This document shows, one piece after another, positions 17,042-26,359 of a DNA stretch of 39,017 bases (position 1 is the first letter of the stretch; each line of letters begins with the position of its first letter). The translations under genes and the position numbers were made by a program. The stretch is from Sphingomonas bacterium (lineage in GTDB: Bacteria; Pseudomonadota; Alphaproteobacteria; Sphingomonadales; Sphingomonadaceae): contig NZ_CAHJWJ010000028.1 of NCBI RefSeq assembly GCF_903642285.1, positions 1 through 39,017 of the forward strand, read 5' to 3'. The notes below the pieces were generated by a model. It searched no databases and was not told the DNA's origin. It saw only the letters and a list, made by a program, of their open reading frames with translations.

Positions 17042-18010
17042 ATGCACACGATACCCGACACGCTTTCGCTTATCGGCAACACGCCGCTCGTCCGGCTGAA
17101 AGGCCCCAGCGCGGCGACCGGCTGCGATATCTTCGGCAAATGCGAATTCGCCAATCCCGGTGCGTCGGTGAAGGACCGCGCCGCGCTGTTCATCGTCGAG
17201 GATGCGGAGGCGCGCGGCACGCTTCGCGCCGGTGGTACCATCGTCGAGGGGACGGCCGGCAATACCGGCATCGGCTTGGCGCTCGTGGCCAATGCCAAGG
17301 GGTATAAGACGATCATCGTGATGCCGGACAACCAGGCCAAGGAAAAGATGGACACGCTGCGTGCGCTCGGCGCGGAGCTGATGCTGGTTCCCGTCGCGCC
17401 CTATTCCTCGCCCTGCCATTTCGTCCACACCTCGCGCCGGGTGGCGGAGGAGACGAAAAACGCGATCTGGGCGAACCAGTTCGACAATATCGCTAATCGG
17501 CGCGCGCACATCGTCGGCACCGCCGAGGAGATGTGGGAACAGATGGAGGGGCGGATCGACGGCTTCACCTGCGCGGTCGGCACCGGCGGCACGTTCGCGG
17601 GGGTCGGGCTCGGGCTGAAGGCCAAGGACGAGGGCGTCTGCATCGCGCTGACCGATCCGCACGGCGCGGCGCTGTACGATTATTACGCGCATGGCGAACT
17701 GCATTCGGAAGGGTCGTCGGTCGCGGAAGGGATCGGGCAGGGGCGGATCACCGCCAATCTGGAAGGGGCACCGGTCGATACGCAGTTCCGGATTTCGGAT
17801 GCGGAAGGCTGGGACTGGACCCGGCGGCTGCTCGACGAGGAGGGGCTATGCCTGGGCCTGTCCGCCGGGATCAACGTCGCGGGTGCGGTCCGGCTGGCGG
17901 AACGGCTGGGGCCCGGCAAGCGGATCGCGACCATCCTGTGCGATACCGGCTTCCGCTATCTGTCGACGCTATATTCGCCGGAATGGCGCGCCGCCAAGGG
18001 GCTGGCGTGA
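17042..18010 (+). CDS. cysK: Cysteine synthase (O-acetylserine sulfhydrylase), PLP-dependent
   Basis: A 322-residue enzyme that makes cysteine from O-acetylserine and sulfide in the cytoplasm. LIGNTPLVRL starts the fold, FANPGASVKDRAA carries the PLP-binding Lys, EGTAGNTGIGLALVA is the substrate loop, CAVGTGGTFAGVGLGLK is the phosphate-binding loop, and LCDTGFRYLSTLYSPEW is the C-terminal signature. The loop reads EGTAGNTG, as in CysK-type A enzymes with slight variation. Its stop overlaps GTG 18007 of the next frame. Confidence 0.92.
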   Translation: MHTIPDTLSLIGNTPLVRLKGPSAATGCDIFGKCEFANPGASVKDRAALFIVEDAEARGTLRAGGTIVEGTAGNTGIGLALVANAKGYKTIIVMPDNQAKEKMDTLRALGAELMLVPVAPYSSPCHFVHTSRRVAEETKNAIWANQFDNIANRRAHIVGTAEEMWEQMEGRIDGFTCAVGTGGTFAGVGLGLKAKDEGVCIALTDPHGAALYDYYAHGELHSEGSSVAEGIGQGRITANLEGAPVDTQFRISDAEGWDWTRRLLDEEGLCLGLSAGINVAGAVRLAERLGPGKRIATILCDTGFRYLSTLYSPEWRAAKGLA

Positions 18011-18054
18011 GGCGCGTTCGACAGGAGGGGCGCAGCGGAGTATTCTTCGCCCGG

Positions 18055-18315
18055 ATGAAGCGGCGAAGCGACCCGAGCCAGTCGATGCAGCGCGTGAAGG
18101 TCGGGATGATCGGCCTGGCCGTCGTCGTGCTGCTGATCGGGCTGGCCAGCGCGATCATCGGATCGGCGACGCGCGAACGACCGGGGCTTGGCACGGCCAC
18201 ATCGCAGGCGATGGCGTCGAACGCGACGATGGCGAACCAGACGGCGGCCACCGAGCCGCTTGCCGAACTGGGCGTCGCGCCGATGGCGGGCAACGGCTCG
18301 GCTATCGGTCATTGA
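18055..18315 (+). CDS. Small single-span membrane protein, unknown
   Basis: An 86-residue protein with a basic N-terminus (MKRRSDPSQSMQRVKVG), one strong hydrophobic segment (about 18-35, MIGLAVVVLLIGLASAII) and a polar Ala/Met/Thr-rich tail to SAIGH, probably outside the membrane. I do not recognise a family. ATG 18055 is preferred; GTG 18007, overlapping the cysK stop (GTGA), would add 16 residues, and a good purine run (AGGAGGGG, 18022-18029) matches neither start well. It probably shares the cysK transcript. Confidence 0.6.
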   Translation: MKRRSDPSQSMQRVKVGMIGLAVVVLLIGLASAIIGSATRERPGLGTATSQAMASNATMANQTAATEPLAELGVAPMAGNGSAIGH

Positions 18316-18390
18316 CGGCCATCGAGAACACGACCTCTCACGCAGCATTCGGCCATTTTTTCCCGACCGATGAGCGCCGGATCCGTAAAA

Positions 18391-18424
18391 TCCCCAAAAA
18401 TCCCGTTGCGTCCCCGACTAACCC
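18391..18424. promoter_or_regulatory. Candidate MraZ operator, four repeats at 10-bp period
   Basis: TCCC occurs at 18391, 18401 and 18411 and ACCC at 18421, exactly 10 bases apart; on the minus strand these read GGGA/GGGA/GGGA/GGGT. MraZ proteins of other bacteria bind short G-rich direct repeats with a 10-bp period upstream of mraZ. The site is about 115-150 bases upstream of the mraZ start and next to a possible -35 (TTGATA, 18425-18430). The repeats are read directly; binding is inferred, and the G-rich strand is opposite to mraZ. Confidence 0.5.
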
Positions 18425-18538
18425 TTGATAACCAGCGTTAACAGCGGGGCAAGCTAACCGTCTGCTTTATGCAGAGCGGGGGGACGATCATACGTTTCTC
18501 CGAAAGCGGAGACGCGTGCGCGCCAGGGCGAGGTCGGC

Positions 18539-19039
18539 GTGGCGGACAGGGGGTATTATCAGGGGGACGGTATCGGCCTTGTCGACGACAAGGGCCGGGT
18601 CGCGATTCCCTCCGCGCTGCGCACCATCCTCGCCGCGAACGCACCCAAGGCGAACGGCAAGGACGGCGGCACGATCGTGATCGGCGCGCACCAGAAAAGC
18701 CGCTGCCTCGTCGCCTACGATCCCGGTTTCCTCGACATCATGGCCGCGCGGCTCGACCGGCGCGAGGCGGAACATACCGGCGCGGACGGCGAGTTCGACT
18801 ACAACATCAAACGGCGCGCGACGAGCGGGGAGGCGGTGCCGTTCGACGGTTCCGGCCGCTTCATCATGCCCGCTTTCTCCCGCTTCCATGCCGGCATCGG
18901 CGTCCATGCGTTCTTCTACGGCGTGTTCGACTATATCGAGATCTGGGACCCGAAGACGCTGGTCGAGACCCCCGACGCGCCCGAGATCATGAAGTCGATG
19001 GCGCGGTTCCACATGGCCGGGCGGGGCGTCGCGCTGTGA
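18539..19039 (+). CDS. mraZ: MraZ, transcriptional regulator of the dcw cluster
   Basis: A 166-residue protein with two MraZ/AbrB-like swapped-hairpin domains. The first has [15 protein letters not shown] (about 14-28), the second [15 protein letters not shown] (about 101-115), each with the conserved D..GR.(f/v).(i/m)P core. MraZ forms a ring and represses or tunes its own operon. The start is GTG 18539, 6 bases after CGAGG, and gives a normal N-terminus. The 223-base region upstream holds the candidate operator, a small hairpin (18497-18512) and no other gene. Its stop overlaps rsmH by 4 bases. Confidence 0.93.
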   Translation: MADRGYYQGDGIGLVDDKGRVAIPSALRTILAANAPKANGKDGGTIVIGAHQKSRCLVAYDPGFLDIMAARLDRREAEHTGADGEFDYNIKRRATSGEAVPFDGSGRFIMPAFSRFHAGIGVHAFFYGVFDYIEIWDPKTLVETPDAPEIMKSMARFHMAGRGVAL

Positions 19040-19983
19040 CCGACGCCCCGCACGTCCCCGTGCTGATCGCCGAGGTGGTCGCTGCGCTTGCCCCAGCGCC
19101 CGGCGAGACGATGGTCGACGCGACCTTCGGCGCGGGCGGTTACACGCGGGCGCTGCTGGCGACGGGTGCACGTGTCGTGGCGCTCGACCGCGATCCGGAT
19201 GCGATCGCAGGCGGACAGGCGCTTGCGGCGGCGGAGGATCGGCTGACGCTGATCGCCGCGGACTTCTCCGCGATGGCGGCGGTGGTCGGCGAGGGCGTCG
19301 ACGGCGTGACGATGGATATCGGCGTGTCGTCGATGCAACTCGACCAGGCGGAGCGCGGATTCTCGTTTCAGTCCGACGGGCCGCTCGACATGCGGATGAG
19401 CCGGGAGGGGATGTCCGCCGCCGATTTCGTCAACGACGCGGACGAGGGCGTCATCGCCGACGTCCTCTACCGCTATGGCGACGAACCCAAGTCGCGGCGC
19501 ATTGCCCGCGCGATCGTCGCTGCCCGCCCGCTGACCCGCACCGGCGCGCTGGCGCATGTCGTCCGCCGCGCGCTCGGCCACAAACCGCACGACAAGAAAG
19601 ACCCGGCCACGCGGACCTTCCAGGCGATCCGCATCCATGTGAACCGCGAACTGGACGAACTGGCGGACGGTCTGGCGGCGGCCGAGCGTGTGCTGAAGCC
19701 GGGCGGGCGGCTGGCGGTCGTCACCTTCCACAGCCTGGAGGACCGGATGGTCAAACGCTTCCTGCGCGACCGCTCCGGCAGCGCGCCCGCGATGTCGCGG
19801 CACATGCCGCAGGTATCGGCCGGCCCCGCGCCGACGTTCGAGAATGTAGGGCGCGGCGTTCGCGCAGGCGATGAAGAAGTGGCGCGCAACCCGCGCGCGC
19901 GCTCCGCAACCCTCCGGACGGCGCGGCGCACCGCAGCCCCCGCCTGGGCCAACGATATCGGACATGAAGAGGTGATGGCATGA
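19036..19983 (+). CDS. rsmH: 16S rRNA (cytosine-1402-N4)-methyltransferase
   Basis: A 315-residue SAM-dependent enzyme (formerly MraW) that methylates N4 of C1402 in 16S r[16 protein letters not shown] opens the fold, [15 protein letters not shown] is the SAM loop, ALDRDPDAI motif [13 protein letters not shown] and [13 protein letters not shown] are family-specific, and [17 protein letters not shown] is the C-terminal signature. The gene starts at GTG 19036, overlapping the mraZ stop (GTGA), and ends with an ATGA overlap with ftsL. Length is normal. Confidence 0.96.
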   Translation: MTDAPHVPVLIAEVVAALAPAPGETMVDATFGAGGYTRALLATGARVVALDRDPDAIAGGQALAAAEDRLTLIAADFSAMAAVVGEGVDGVTMDIGVSSMQLDQAERGFSFQSDGPLDMRMSREGMSAADFVNDADEGVIADVLYRYGDEPKSRRIARAIVAARPLTRTGALAHVVRRALGHKPHDKKDPATRTFQAIRIHVNRELDELADGLAAAERVLKPGGRLAVVTFHSLEDRMVKRFLRDRSGSAPAMSRHMPQVSAGPAPTFENVGRGVRAGDEEVARNPRARSATLRTARRTAAPAWANDIGHEEVMA

Positions 19984-20600
19984 CCGCTGCATATCGGTTG
20001 AAGGGTCTCGGTTGGTTCGCGGCTTGCGTGGCGGTGACGCTCGGCTTCTACCTGGTGTCGCTGCAGGTTGCGTCGGAACGCAAGAAACTGGAGGCGGTCG
20101 ACGGCCGGATCGGCGCGGCGCGGCGCGACATCCGCGCGCTGGAAACCGAATTCGACACCCGCGCCAACCTGACGCAGCTGGAGAAATGGAACGGCGACAC
20201 GCTGGCGCTCGCCGCCCCCGCCGCCGGGCAGTTCGTTCGCAGCGAGGCGCAGCTGGCGGCGATCGACGTCAACGCGGCGGCGGCGCCGGGCACCGTGCAA
20301 GCGGTCGCGCTGGTCGTGCCGTCCGCACCGCTGGCGTTCGCGCCCGCGACGCCGATCCCCGCCACGGTCGCCCCGGTCCGCGCCACTGGCGTTGCGCACG
20401 CCGACATCACCGCGCCTCGCCCGGCGGTCCATGCCGCGACGCTGCATGACGAGCCGATCCACGTCGCCGCCGCGGCGAAGCCGAAGTTCGTCGCATCGAA
20501 GCCGGTCGCGGTCGCGATGCTCGACCACAAGCTGCTGTCGGACCACACGCTGGGCGATATCCTGTCAGGCGCGCGCGCCGAGGCCGGTCGCCGGCGTTGA
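19980..20600 (+). CDS. ftsL: FtsL-like cell division protein
   Basis: A 206-residue bitopic inner-membrane protein: short cytoplasmic N-terminus, one transmembrane helix (about 9-28, [20 protein letters not shown]), then a charged coiled coil (about 31-70, [20 protein letters not shown]) and an unusually long Ala/Pro/Val-rich tail (about 80-206). It is recognised as FtsL mostly by position between rsmH and ftsI and by this topology, since FtsL sequences diverge strongly. The coiled coil matches E. coli-type FtsL in place; the long tail is typical of alphaproteobacterial forms. It overlaps its neighbours by 4 bases on both sides. Confidence 0.85.
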   Translation: MTAAYRLKGLGWFAACVAVTLGFYLVSLQVASERKKLEAVDGRIGAARRDIRALETEFDTRANLTQLEKWNGDTLALAAPAAGQFVRSEAQLAAIDVNAAAAPGTVQAVALVVPSAPLAFAPATPIPATVAPVRATGVAHADITAPRPAVHAATLHDEPIHVAAAAKPKFVASKPVAVAMLDHKLLSDHTLGDILSGARAEAGRRR

Positions 20601-22333
20601 CGGTCGTCGTCGCCCGGCCGACGCCGCAGCGGCGGTCCGCCGGCCAGCGCCACGCGCTGGTCGCGACAGCGCATATGCGCCTGATGATGCTGATGCTGTT
20701 CTTCGCCGCGGCGGTCATGGTGGTGATCGCGCGCCTCGCGATGCTGGCGATCGTCGATGGCCCCGCGGACGAGGCGGCGCGCGTCGCGACGATCGCCGCC
20801 CGGGGCGACATCGTCGACCGCAACGGCCGGCCGCTGGCACGGACGATCGACGCCTGGACGATCGCGGTGCATCCCAAGCAGTTGATCGGCGACCCCATGG
20901 ACATCGCCGCGCGCCTCGCCGCGCTGATGCCCGATCGCGGCGACCAGGCGGCGTTCTACCGGCTGCTGACGTCGAAAGTCAGCTTCACCTATCTGCAGCG
21001 CCGCGCCTCGCCCGCGCTCGTGGAGCAGGTCAACGCGATCGGCGAACCCGCGATCGTCTTCGCGCGCGAGACGCAGCGGCTGTATCCGCAATCCTCGCTC
21101 GCAGCGCATGCGCTCGGTTTCCTGTCGACCGACGGACACGGCATGTCGGGGATGGAGCGCGTGCTCGACCAGCGGCTGCTAGACCCGACGAAGAACGGGC
21201 AGCCGGTCGCATTGTCGATCGACACGCGCGTGCAGGCGGCGATGGAGAGCGAACTGGGCCGCGCGGCTGCGACGTTCCAGACCCGCAGCGCCACCGGGAT
21301 CGTGCTGGACGTGCACAGCGGCGAGGTGATCGCGCTCGCGTCGCTGCCCGTCTACAACCCCAACCGGGTCGGCATGGCCGGCAGCGACGAACTGCGCAAC
21401 ACCGCGACGCAGAGCGTGTACGAGCTGGGATCGACGTTCAAGCCGATCACCATGGCGGCGGCGATGGACGGCGGCGTCGTGACGTCGATGGCGCGGCGTT
21501 TCGATGCGACGGTGCCGATGAGGATCGGCGGCTTTACGATCCACGACGATCGCGGCGACGAACAGAGACGCTGGCTCAACATCCCGGAAACCTTGGTCTA
21601 TTCGTCCAACATCGCCACCGCGCGGATCGCCGACGAGGTCGGTTCGGCACGGATGCAGGCGATGTTCAGGAAACTGGGCTTCGATACCAAGCCCGACATC
21701 GAACTGCGTGAGAAGGCGCACCCGCTGTGGCCGAGCTTCTGGGCACGGACGACGGTCATGACCAGCGCGTATGGCCACGGCATCGCGGTGACGCCGCTGC
21801 ACCTCGCCAGCGCCTATGCCGCTTTGGTGAATGGCGGCATCTGGCGGCCGGCGACCCTGATGAAGGTCGCCCCCGGCCATGAGGCGGCGGGCCGCCGCGT
21901 GATCGGCGAGGCGACGAGTGCGCGTATGCGGCAATTGTTGCGGCTGGTCGTGTTGCGCGGAACGGGGCGCAAGGGCGATGCGCCCGGCTACCGCGTCGGC
22001 GGCAAGACCGGCACTGCCGAAGCCGCGGTTGCAGGCGGATACGACCACCACCGCAATGTCGCGACCTTCGCGGCGGCTTTCCCGATGGAGGCTCCGCGCT
22101 ACGTCGTGCTCGTAACCCTCGATTCGCCTATCGGCACCAAGGAAACCGCAGGCTTCAAGACTGCGGCCTGGAACGCGGCACCCGTCGTGGGGCGGGTGAT
22201 CGCACGGACCGGATCTATGCTCGGCGTCATCCCCGACATGAATAACGATATCGACGAGAGCGAATTGCTGCCTTTGCTGTGGCGCGGGTCGGGCAAGGAG
22301 GCCGTCGGCACATCGCCGGGCTCGGTCGAATGA
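20597..22333 (+). CDS. ftsI: Penicillin-binding protein 3, septal transpeptidase
   Basis: A 578-residue class B penicillin-binding protein that cross-links septal peptidoglycan. A basic N-terminus and one membrane helix (about 28-52) precede the pedestal domain (GDIVDRNGRPLARTIDAW at about 70-87) and the transpeptidase domain. Active-site motifs are STFK (Ser279 and Lys282), SSN (336-338) and KTG (470-472). The start is TTG 20597, overlapping the ftsL stop (TTGA), with GAGG upstream; an ATG only occurs 26 codons later just before the membrane helix. Its stop overlaps murE by 4 bases. It acts with FtsW. Confidence 0.95.
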   Translation: MTVVVARPTPQRRSAGQRHALVATAHMRLMMLMLFFAAAVMVVIARLAMLAIVDGPADEAARVATIAARGDIVDRNGRPLARTIDAWTIAVHPKQLIGDPMDIAARLAALMPDRGDQAAFYRLLTSKVSFTYLQRRASPALVEQVNAIGEPAIVFARETQRLYPQSSLAAHALGFLSTDGHGMSGMERVLDQRLLDPTKNGQPVALSIDTRVQAAMESELGRAAATFQTRSATGIVLDVHSGEVIALASLPVYNPNRVGMAGSDELRNTATQSVYELGSTFKPITMAAAMDGGVVTSMARRFDATVPMRIGGFTIHDDRGDEQRRWLNIPETLVYSSNIATARIADEVGSARMQAMFRKLGFDTKPDIELREKAHPLWPSFWARTTVMTSAYGHGIAVTPLHLASAYAALVNGGIWRPATLMKVAPGHEAAGRRVIGEATSARMRQLLRLVVLRGTGRKGDAPGYRVGGKTGTAEAAVAGGYDHHRNVATFAAAFPMEAPRYVVLVTLDSPIGTKETAGFKTAAWNAAPVVGRVIARTGSMLGVIPDMNNDIDESELLPLLWRGSGKEAVGTSPGSVE

Positions 22334-23745
22334 AGCTGGGCGCGTTGACCGGGGGCGGAGAGGATAGCGTCGTCACCGGCTTCGCGATCGATCATCGCAA
22401 GGTCGCGCCGGGCACTGTCTTCGGCGCGTTCCGCGGCGCGGCGGTCAATGGCGAGGATTTCATCGCCGATGCGGTGAAGGCGGGTGCGATCGCCGTCGTC
22501 GCCCGGCCCGAGGCGGTCGTCCGGGGCGCGACGCATATCGCCCATCCCTCCCCGCGCGAGGCGTTCGCGCACCTCGCCGCACGATTCTTCGCGCCGTTCC
22601 CCGCGACCGTCGTCGCGGTGACGGGCACCAACGGCAAGACGTCGGTCGTCGAGATGACCCGGCAATTGTGGCGTATGACGGGGTGCCATGCCGCGTCGAT
22701 CGGTACGCTGGGCGTGACGACCGCGGAGGAGCGGACCAATACCGGGTTGACGACGCCCGATATCGTGACCTTCCTGTCCAACGTCGCCGGACTGGCGCGC
22801 GAAGGCGTAACGCATCTGGCGTTCGAGGCGTCGAGCCACGGGCTGACCCAGTACCGTACCGAAGGCCTGCCCGTCGCTGCAGCGGCGTTCACGAACCTCA
22901 GCCGCGACCATCTCGATTATCACGGCGACATGGCGAATTACCTGACCGCCAAGCTGCGGCTGTTCTCCGAAGTGCTGGCCCCGGGCGGCACCAGCGTCGT
23001 TTGGGCGGACGACGTGCAGTCGGCGCGCGTGATCGACCTGGCGCATGCGCGCGGTAACCGGCTGATGACCGTCGGGGAGAGGGGCGACGCGCTGCGGCTG
23101 GTGGCGCGGACGCCGACGTTGCTGGGGCAGGGGCTGACGATCGCGGCGGACGGGCGGACCTTCACGATCCAGCTGCCGCTGATCGGCGCGTATCAGGCCG
23201 CCAACGCGCTCGTTGCAGCCGCGCTGGTGATCGCGACCGGCGGCGACGTAGCGACGACGCTGGCGAACCTCGCGCGGTTGCAGCCGGTCCGCGGACGGCT
23301 GGAGCGTGCGGTCATCACGGCGAGTGGCGCACCGGTCTATGTCGACTATGCGCATACGCCCGATGCCGTCGAGGCGGCGATCGCCGCGCTGAAGCCGCAT
23401 GCGGGCGGACGGCTGATCGTCGTGCTCGGTGCCGGCGGCGACCGTGACGCCGGCAAGCGCGAGGAAATGGGCGCGGTCGCGGCGGCGCGCGCCGATGTCG
23501 TCATCGTGACCGACGACAATCCGCGAAGCGAGGATCCGGCGGCGATCCGTGCCGCGGTCCTGAAGGGTGTGCCGCGCGCAACCGAGATCGCCGATCGCCG
23601 CGCGGCGATCGCGGCGGCGATCGCGCAGGCCGGGGCGGCGGATATCGTGCTGATCGCGGGCAAGGGGCATGAACAGGGGCAAATCGTCGGCGACCGCGTG
23701 CTGCCGTTCGACGATGTCGCGGTGGCAAGGGAGTTTGGGGGGTGA
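22330..23745 (+). CDS. murE: UDP-MurNAc-L-Ala-D-Glu:meso-diaminopimelate ligase
   Basis: A 471-residue Mur ligase that adds the third residue of the stem peptide. The ATP loop is TGTNGKTS (about 98-105), followed by the EASSHGL region and VYVDYAHTPDA. The specificity motif is DNPR at 396-399, which marks meso-diaminopimelate rather than lysine as substrate, as expected for a Gram-negative. ATG 22330 overlaps the ftsI stop; earlier in-frame ATGs lie inside ftsI. Its stop sits inside a local hairpin formed with a repeat remnant before murF. Confidence 0.96.
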   Translation: MKLGALTGGGEDSVVTGFAIDHRKVAPGTVFGAFRGAAVNGEDFIADAVKAGAIAVVARPEAVVRGATHIAHPSPREAFAHLAARFFAPFPATVVAVTGTNGKTSVVEMTRQLWRMTGCHAASIGTLGVTTAEERTNTGLTTPDIVTFLSNVAGLAREGVTHLAFEASSHGLTQYRTEGLPVAAAAFTNLSRDHLDYHGDMANYLTAKLRLFSEVLAPGGTSVVWADDVQSARVIDLAHARGNRLMTVGERGDALRLVARTPTLLGQGLTIAADGRTFTIQLPLIGAYQAANALVAAALVIATGGDVATTLANLARLQPVRGRLERAVITASGAPVYVDYAHTPDAVEAAIAALKPHAGGRLIVVLGAGGDRDAGKREEMGAVAAARADVVIVTDDNPRSEDPAAIRAAVLKGVPRATEIADRRAAIAAAIAQAGAADIVLIAGKGHEQGQIVGDRVLPFDDVAVAREFGG

Positions 23746-23761
23746 GGGGCCGGAACCCATT

Positions 23762-23783
23762 CCTCACCGTCCCGGGGAGGATT
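23762..23783. repeat. Half of a long palindromic element, before murF
   Basis: These 22 bases match the right arm of the murG/murC and murC/murB elements at 21 of 22 positions. The matching full left arm is missing, but CCTCACC (23762-23768) can pair with GGTGAGG (23741-23747) across the murE stop. GGGGAGGA (23774-23781) is 7 bases before the murF ATG and acts as its likely Shine-Dalgarno. Confidence 0.65.
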
Positions 23784-23788
23784 GCGCA

Positions 23789-25153
23789 ATGACCCTCTGG
23801 ACATCCCCCGAGATCGCCGCAGCCACTGGCGGTGCCGCGTCCGCCGACTTCGCCGTCACCGGCGTGGCGTTCGACTCGCGTGAAGTCGGGCCCGGCGACC
23901 TGTTCGTGGCGATGAAGGGCGAGGCGACCGACGGGCATCGATTCCTCGATCAGGCGTTCGCGCAAAGCGCGGGCGGGGCGATCGTATCAGAGCCGACCGG
24001 GCACCCCCATGTCCTGGTGAACGATGGCTTCGCCGCGCTTCGGGCACTGGGCCATGCCGGCCGCGCGCGGACCGCAGCCAAGATCATCGGCGTCACCGGA
24101 TCGGTCGGCAAGACATCCGCCAAGGAAGCGCTGTTCGCCGCGCTCGACCGGTCGATCCCCGGACAGGTCCACCGCTCGGTCAAAAGCTACAACAACCATA
24201 CCGGCGTGCCGCTGAGCCTCGCCAGGATGCCGCGCGAGGCAGCGGTCGGCGTGTTCGAAATGGGGATGAACCACGCGGGCGAACTCGCCGACCTGACCCG
24301 CATGGTCCGGCCCGATGTCGCGATCGTCACTGCGATCGCGCCGGCGCACACCGAATTCTTTCCGGACGAAAGCGCGATCGCCGACGCCAAGGGCGAGATA
24401 TTCCAGGGCCTCGAACCCGGCGGCACCGCGATCGTCCCCTTCGACAGCCCGCACCGCAACCGCCTGATCGCCGCCGCCCGGCCCCATGCCGCGCGCATCG
24501 TGACGTTCGGGCTGAACGACGGTGCCGATGTCCGCGCGATCGAGGCGATGCGGTTGCCGACCGGCACGTTCATGACCGCGCGTATCGGCGACGATGAACT
24601 GAGCGTCACGATCGCGCAAGCGGGCATGCACTGGGTGTCGAACGCGCTCGCGGTGCTGGCGGCGGTGCAGGCGGTGGGTGCCGATCTCGGGCTCGCCGGG
24701 CTCGCGCTGGCCGATCTCGGCGGGCTCGCCGGGCGCGGCGCGCGACGGACGATCGCGGTCGACGGGGGCGAGGTATTGCTGATCGACGAAAGCTACAATG
24801 CCAATCCCGCATCGATGGCGGCGACGTTGGCGGTGCTGGCGCACGAACCCGGTCGCCACGTCGCGGTGCTCGGCGAAATGCGCGAGCTGGGCGCGGCGTC
24901 GCCGGCCTATCACGCGGCGCTCGCCGAGCCGATCCTGGCGGCCAACGTCGAACGGGCTCTCCTGGTCGGCGAAGCGATGACGCCGCTTGCCGAAGCGCTT
25001 GAGGGGCGCATCGATTTCGTCCATGCCCCCGACGTGCAAGCCGCACTCGTGTCGCTGCGGCGGATGCTGGCGGCGGGCGACACCGTGCTCGTCAAGGGAT
25101 CGAACGGGGTCGGGCTGGCGCGATTGGTGGCCGGGCTCGGGGGCGTGACATAA
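23789..25153 (+). CDS. murF: UDP-MurNAc-tripeptide:D-Ala-D-Ala ligase
   Basis: A 454-residue Mur ligase that adds the D-Ala-D-Ala dipeptide made by Ddl. [20 protein letters not shown] is the N-terminal substrate domain, [13 protein letters not shown] (about 101-113) the ATP loop, [12 protein letters not shown] and [14 protein letters not shown] the central region, and [13 protein letters not shown] the family signature. ATG 23789 sits 7 bases after a strong GGGGAGGA that comes from a repeat remnant; upstream in-frame codons lie in murE. The stop overlaps mraY (TAATG). Confidence 0.96.
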   Translation: MTLWTSPEIAAATGGAASADFAVTGVAFDSREVGPGDLFVAMKGEATDGHRFLDQAFAQSAGGAIVSEPTGHPHVLVNDGFAALRALGHAGRARTAAKIIGVTGSVGKTSAKEALFAALDRSIPGQVHRSVKSYNNHTGVPLSLARMPREAAVGVFEMGMNHAGELADLTRMVRPDVAIVTAIAPAHTEFFPDESAIADAKGEIFQGLEPGGTAIVPFDSPHRNRLIAAARPHAARIVTFGLNDGADVRAIEAMRLPTGTFMTARIGDDELSVTIAQAGMHWVSNALAVLAAVQAVGADLGLAGLALADLGGLAGRGARRTIAVDGGEVLLIDESYNANPASMAATLAVLAHEPGRHVAVLGEMRELGAASPAYHAALAEPILAANVERALLVGEAMTPLAEALEGRIDFVHAPDVQAALVSLRRMLAAGDTVLVKGSNGVGLARLVAGLGGVT

Positions 25154-26223
25154 TGCTGTTCTGGATCGCCAAGCATTTCGGGTTCGAAGGGCTGCTGAAC
25201 CTCATCCGCTACCAGACCTTCCGCACCGGCGCGGCGGTCGCGACCGCGCTTGTCATCGGGCTGATCATCGGGCCCACGTTCATCGGCTGGCTGCGCGTGC
25301 GGCAGGGCAAGGGGCAGCCGATCCGCGCCGACGGCCCGCAGACGCATCTGGCCAAGCGCGGTACGCCGACGATGGGCGGACTGATGATCCTGACGTCGAT
25401 GGTGCTCGCGATCCTCATCTGGATGGACCTGACCAATCCCTATGTCTGGTCCTGCCTTTTCGTGACGCTCGGCTTCGGCGCGATCGGGTTCATGGACGAT
25501 TACGACAAGGTGCGAAAGGCGAGCACCACCGGCGTGTCGGGCCGGGTGCGGCTGATGATGGAGTTCGCGGTCGCCGGCATCGCCGCGGTCGTCATCATGC
25601 AGTCGAACGGGCCGCATCTGTTCCTGCCGTTCACGACGCGGCTGTATCTCGACCTCGGCTATGCGTTCCCGGTGTTCGCCGCGTTCACGATCGTGGCGTT
25701 CGGCAACGCGGTGAACCTGACCGACGGGCTCGACGGGCTGGCGACGATGCCGGTCATTATCGCGTCGGTCGCGTTCATGGTCATCGTCTATCTGGTCGGC
25801 AACGTGAAGTTCGCCGATTATCTGGGCATCCCGCACGTGCCCGGGGCGGGCGAGCTGGCGATCTTCTGCGGCGCGGTGGTCGGCGCGGGACTGGCGTTCC
25901 TGTGGTTCAACGCGCCGCCCGCGGCGGTATTCATGGGGGATACCGGTAGCCTTGCGCTGGGCGGCGCGCTGGGGACGATCGCGGTGGTCGCGCATCACGA
26001 GATCGTGCTGGGGATCATCGGCGGTCTGTTCGTGGCGGAGGCGCTGAGCGTCATCATCCAGGTGTTCTTCTACAAGCGCACCGGCCGGCGCGTATTCAGG
26101 ATGGCACCGATCCACCATCATTTCGAACAGCTCGGCTGGAGCGAGCCCACCGTCGTGATCCGCTTCTGGATCATCGCGCTGGTGCTGGCGCTGGCCGGGC
26201 TTTCGACGTTGAAGTTGCGGTGA
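25153..26223 (+). CDS. mraY: Phospho-MurNAc-pentapeptide transferase
   Basis: A 356-residue, about ten-helix inner-membrane enzyme that moves phospho-MurNAc-pentapeptide to undecaprenyl phosphate, giving lipid I. Key motifs are GTPTMGG (about 70-76), FMDDYDKV with Asp115 and Asp116, [21 protein letters not shown], and the cytoplasmic HHHFE near the C-terminus ([11 protein letters not shown]). ATG 25153 shares its A with the murF TAA. The 136 bases after it hold two hairpins before murD. Confidence 0.97.
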   Translation: MLFWIAKHFGFEGLLNLIRYQTFRTGAAVATALVIGLIIGPTFIGWLRVRQGKGQPIRADGPQTHLAKRGTPTMGGLMILTSMVLAILIWMDLTNPYVWSCLFVTLGFGAIGFMDDYDKVRKASTTGVSGRVRLMMEFAVAGIAAVVIMQSNGPHLFLPFTTRLYLDLGYAFPVFAAFTIVAFGNAVNLTDGLDGLATMPVIIASVAFMVIVYLVGNVKFADYLGIPHVPGAGELAIFCGAVVGAGLAFLWFNAPPAAVFMGDTGSLALGGALGTIAVVAHHEIVLGIIGGLFVAEALSVIIQVFFYKRTGRRVFRMAPIHHHFEQLGWSEPTVVIRFWIIALVLALAGLSTLKLR

Positions 26224-26253
26224 TGGTGATGGCGCAGCCAGCGGCGGCACCAC

Positions 26254-26355
26254 ATCCCCGCGCAGGGCACCCATCAAAGTATTACTTTGATGGGACCCCA
26301 GGCGGGGATCCAGATCAAAAGAAGACTCTGGGCTCCCGCCTTCGCGGGAGAACAG
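26254..26355. repeat. Two adjacent palindromes between mraY and murD
   Basis: The first is CCCATCAAAGT-ATT-ACTTTGATGGG (26270-26294), an 11-bp perfect stem that extends imperfectly to ATCCCCGC/GCGGGGAT on the outside (from about 26254 to 26310). The second is CTCCCGC-CTTC-GCGGGAG (about 26333-26350). CGGGAG of its right arm lies 9 bases before the murD ATG and is the best Shine-Dalgarno there. Confidence 0.7.
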
Positions 26356-26359
26356 TCAT

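Noticed and set aside
18418..18442. Possible CtrA-type site near mraZ (CTAA...ATAACC, TTAAC)
   Set aside because: Spacing and bases do not fit TTAA-N7-TTAA; only isolated half-sites are present.
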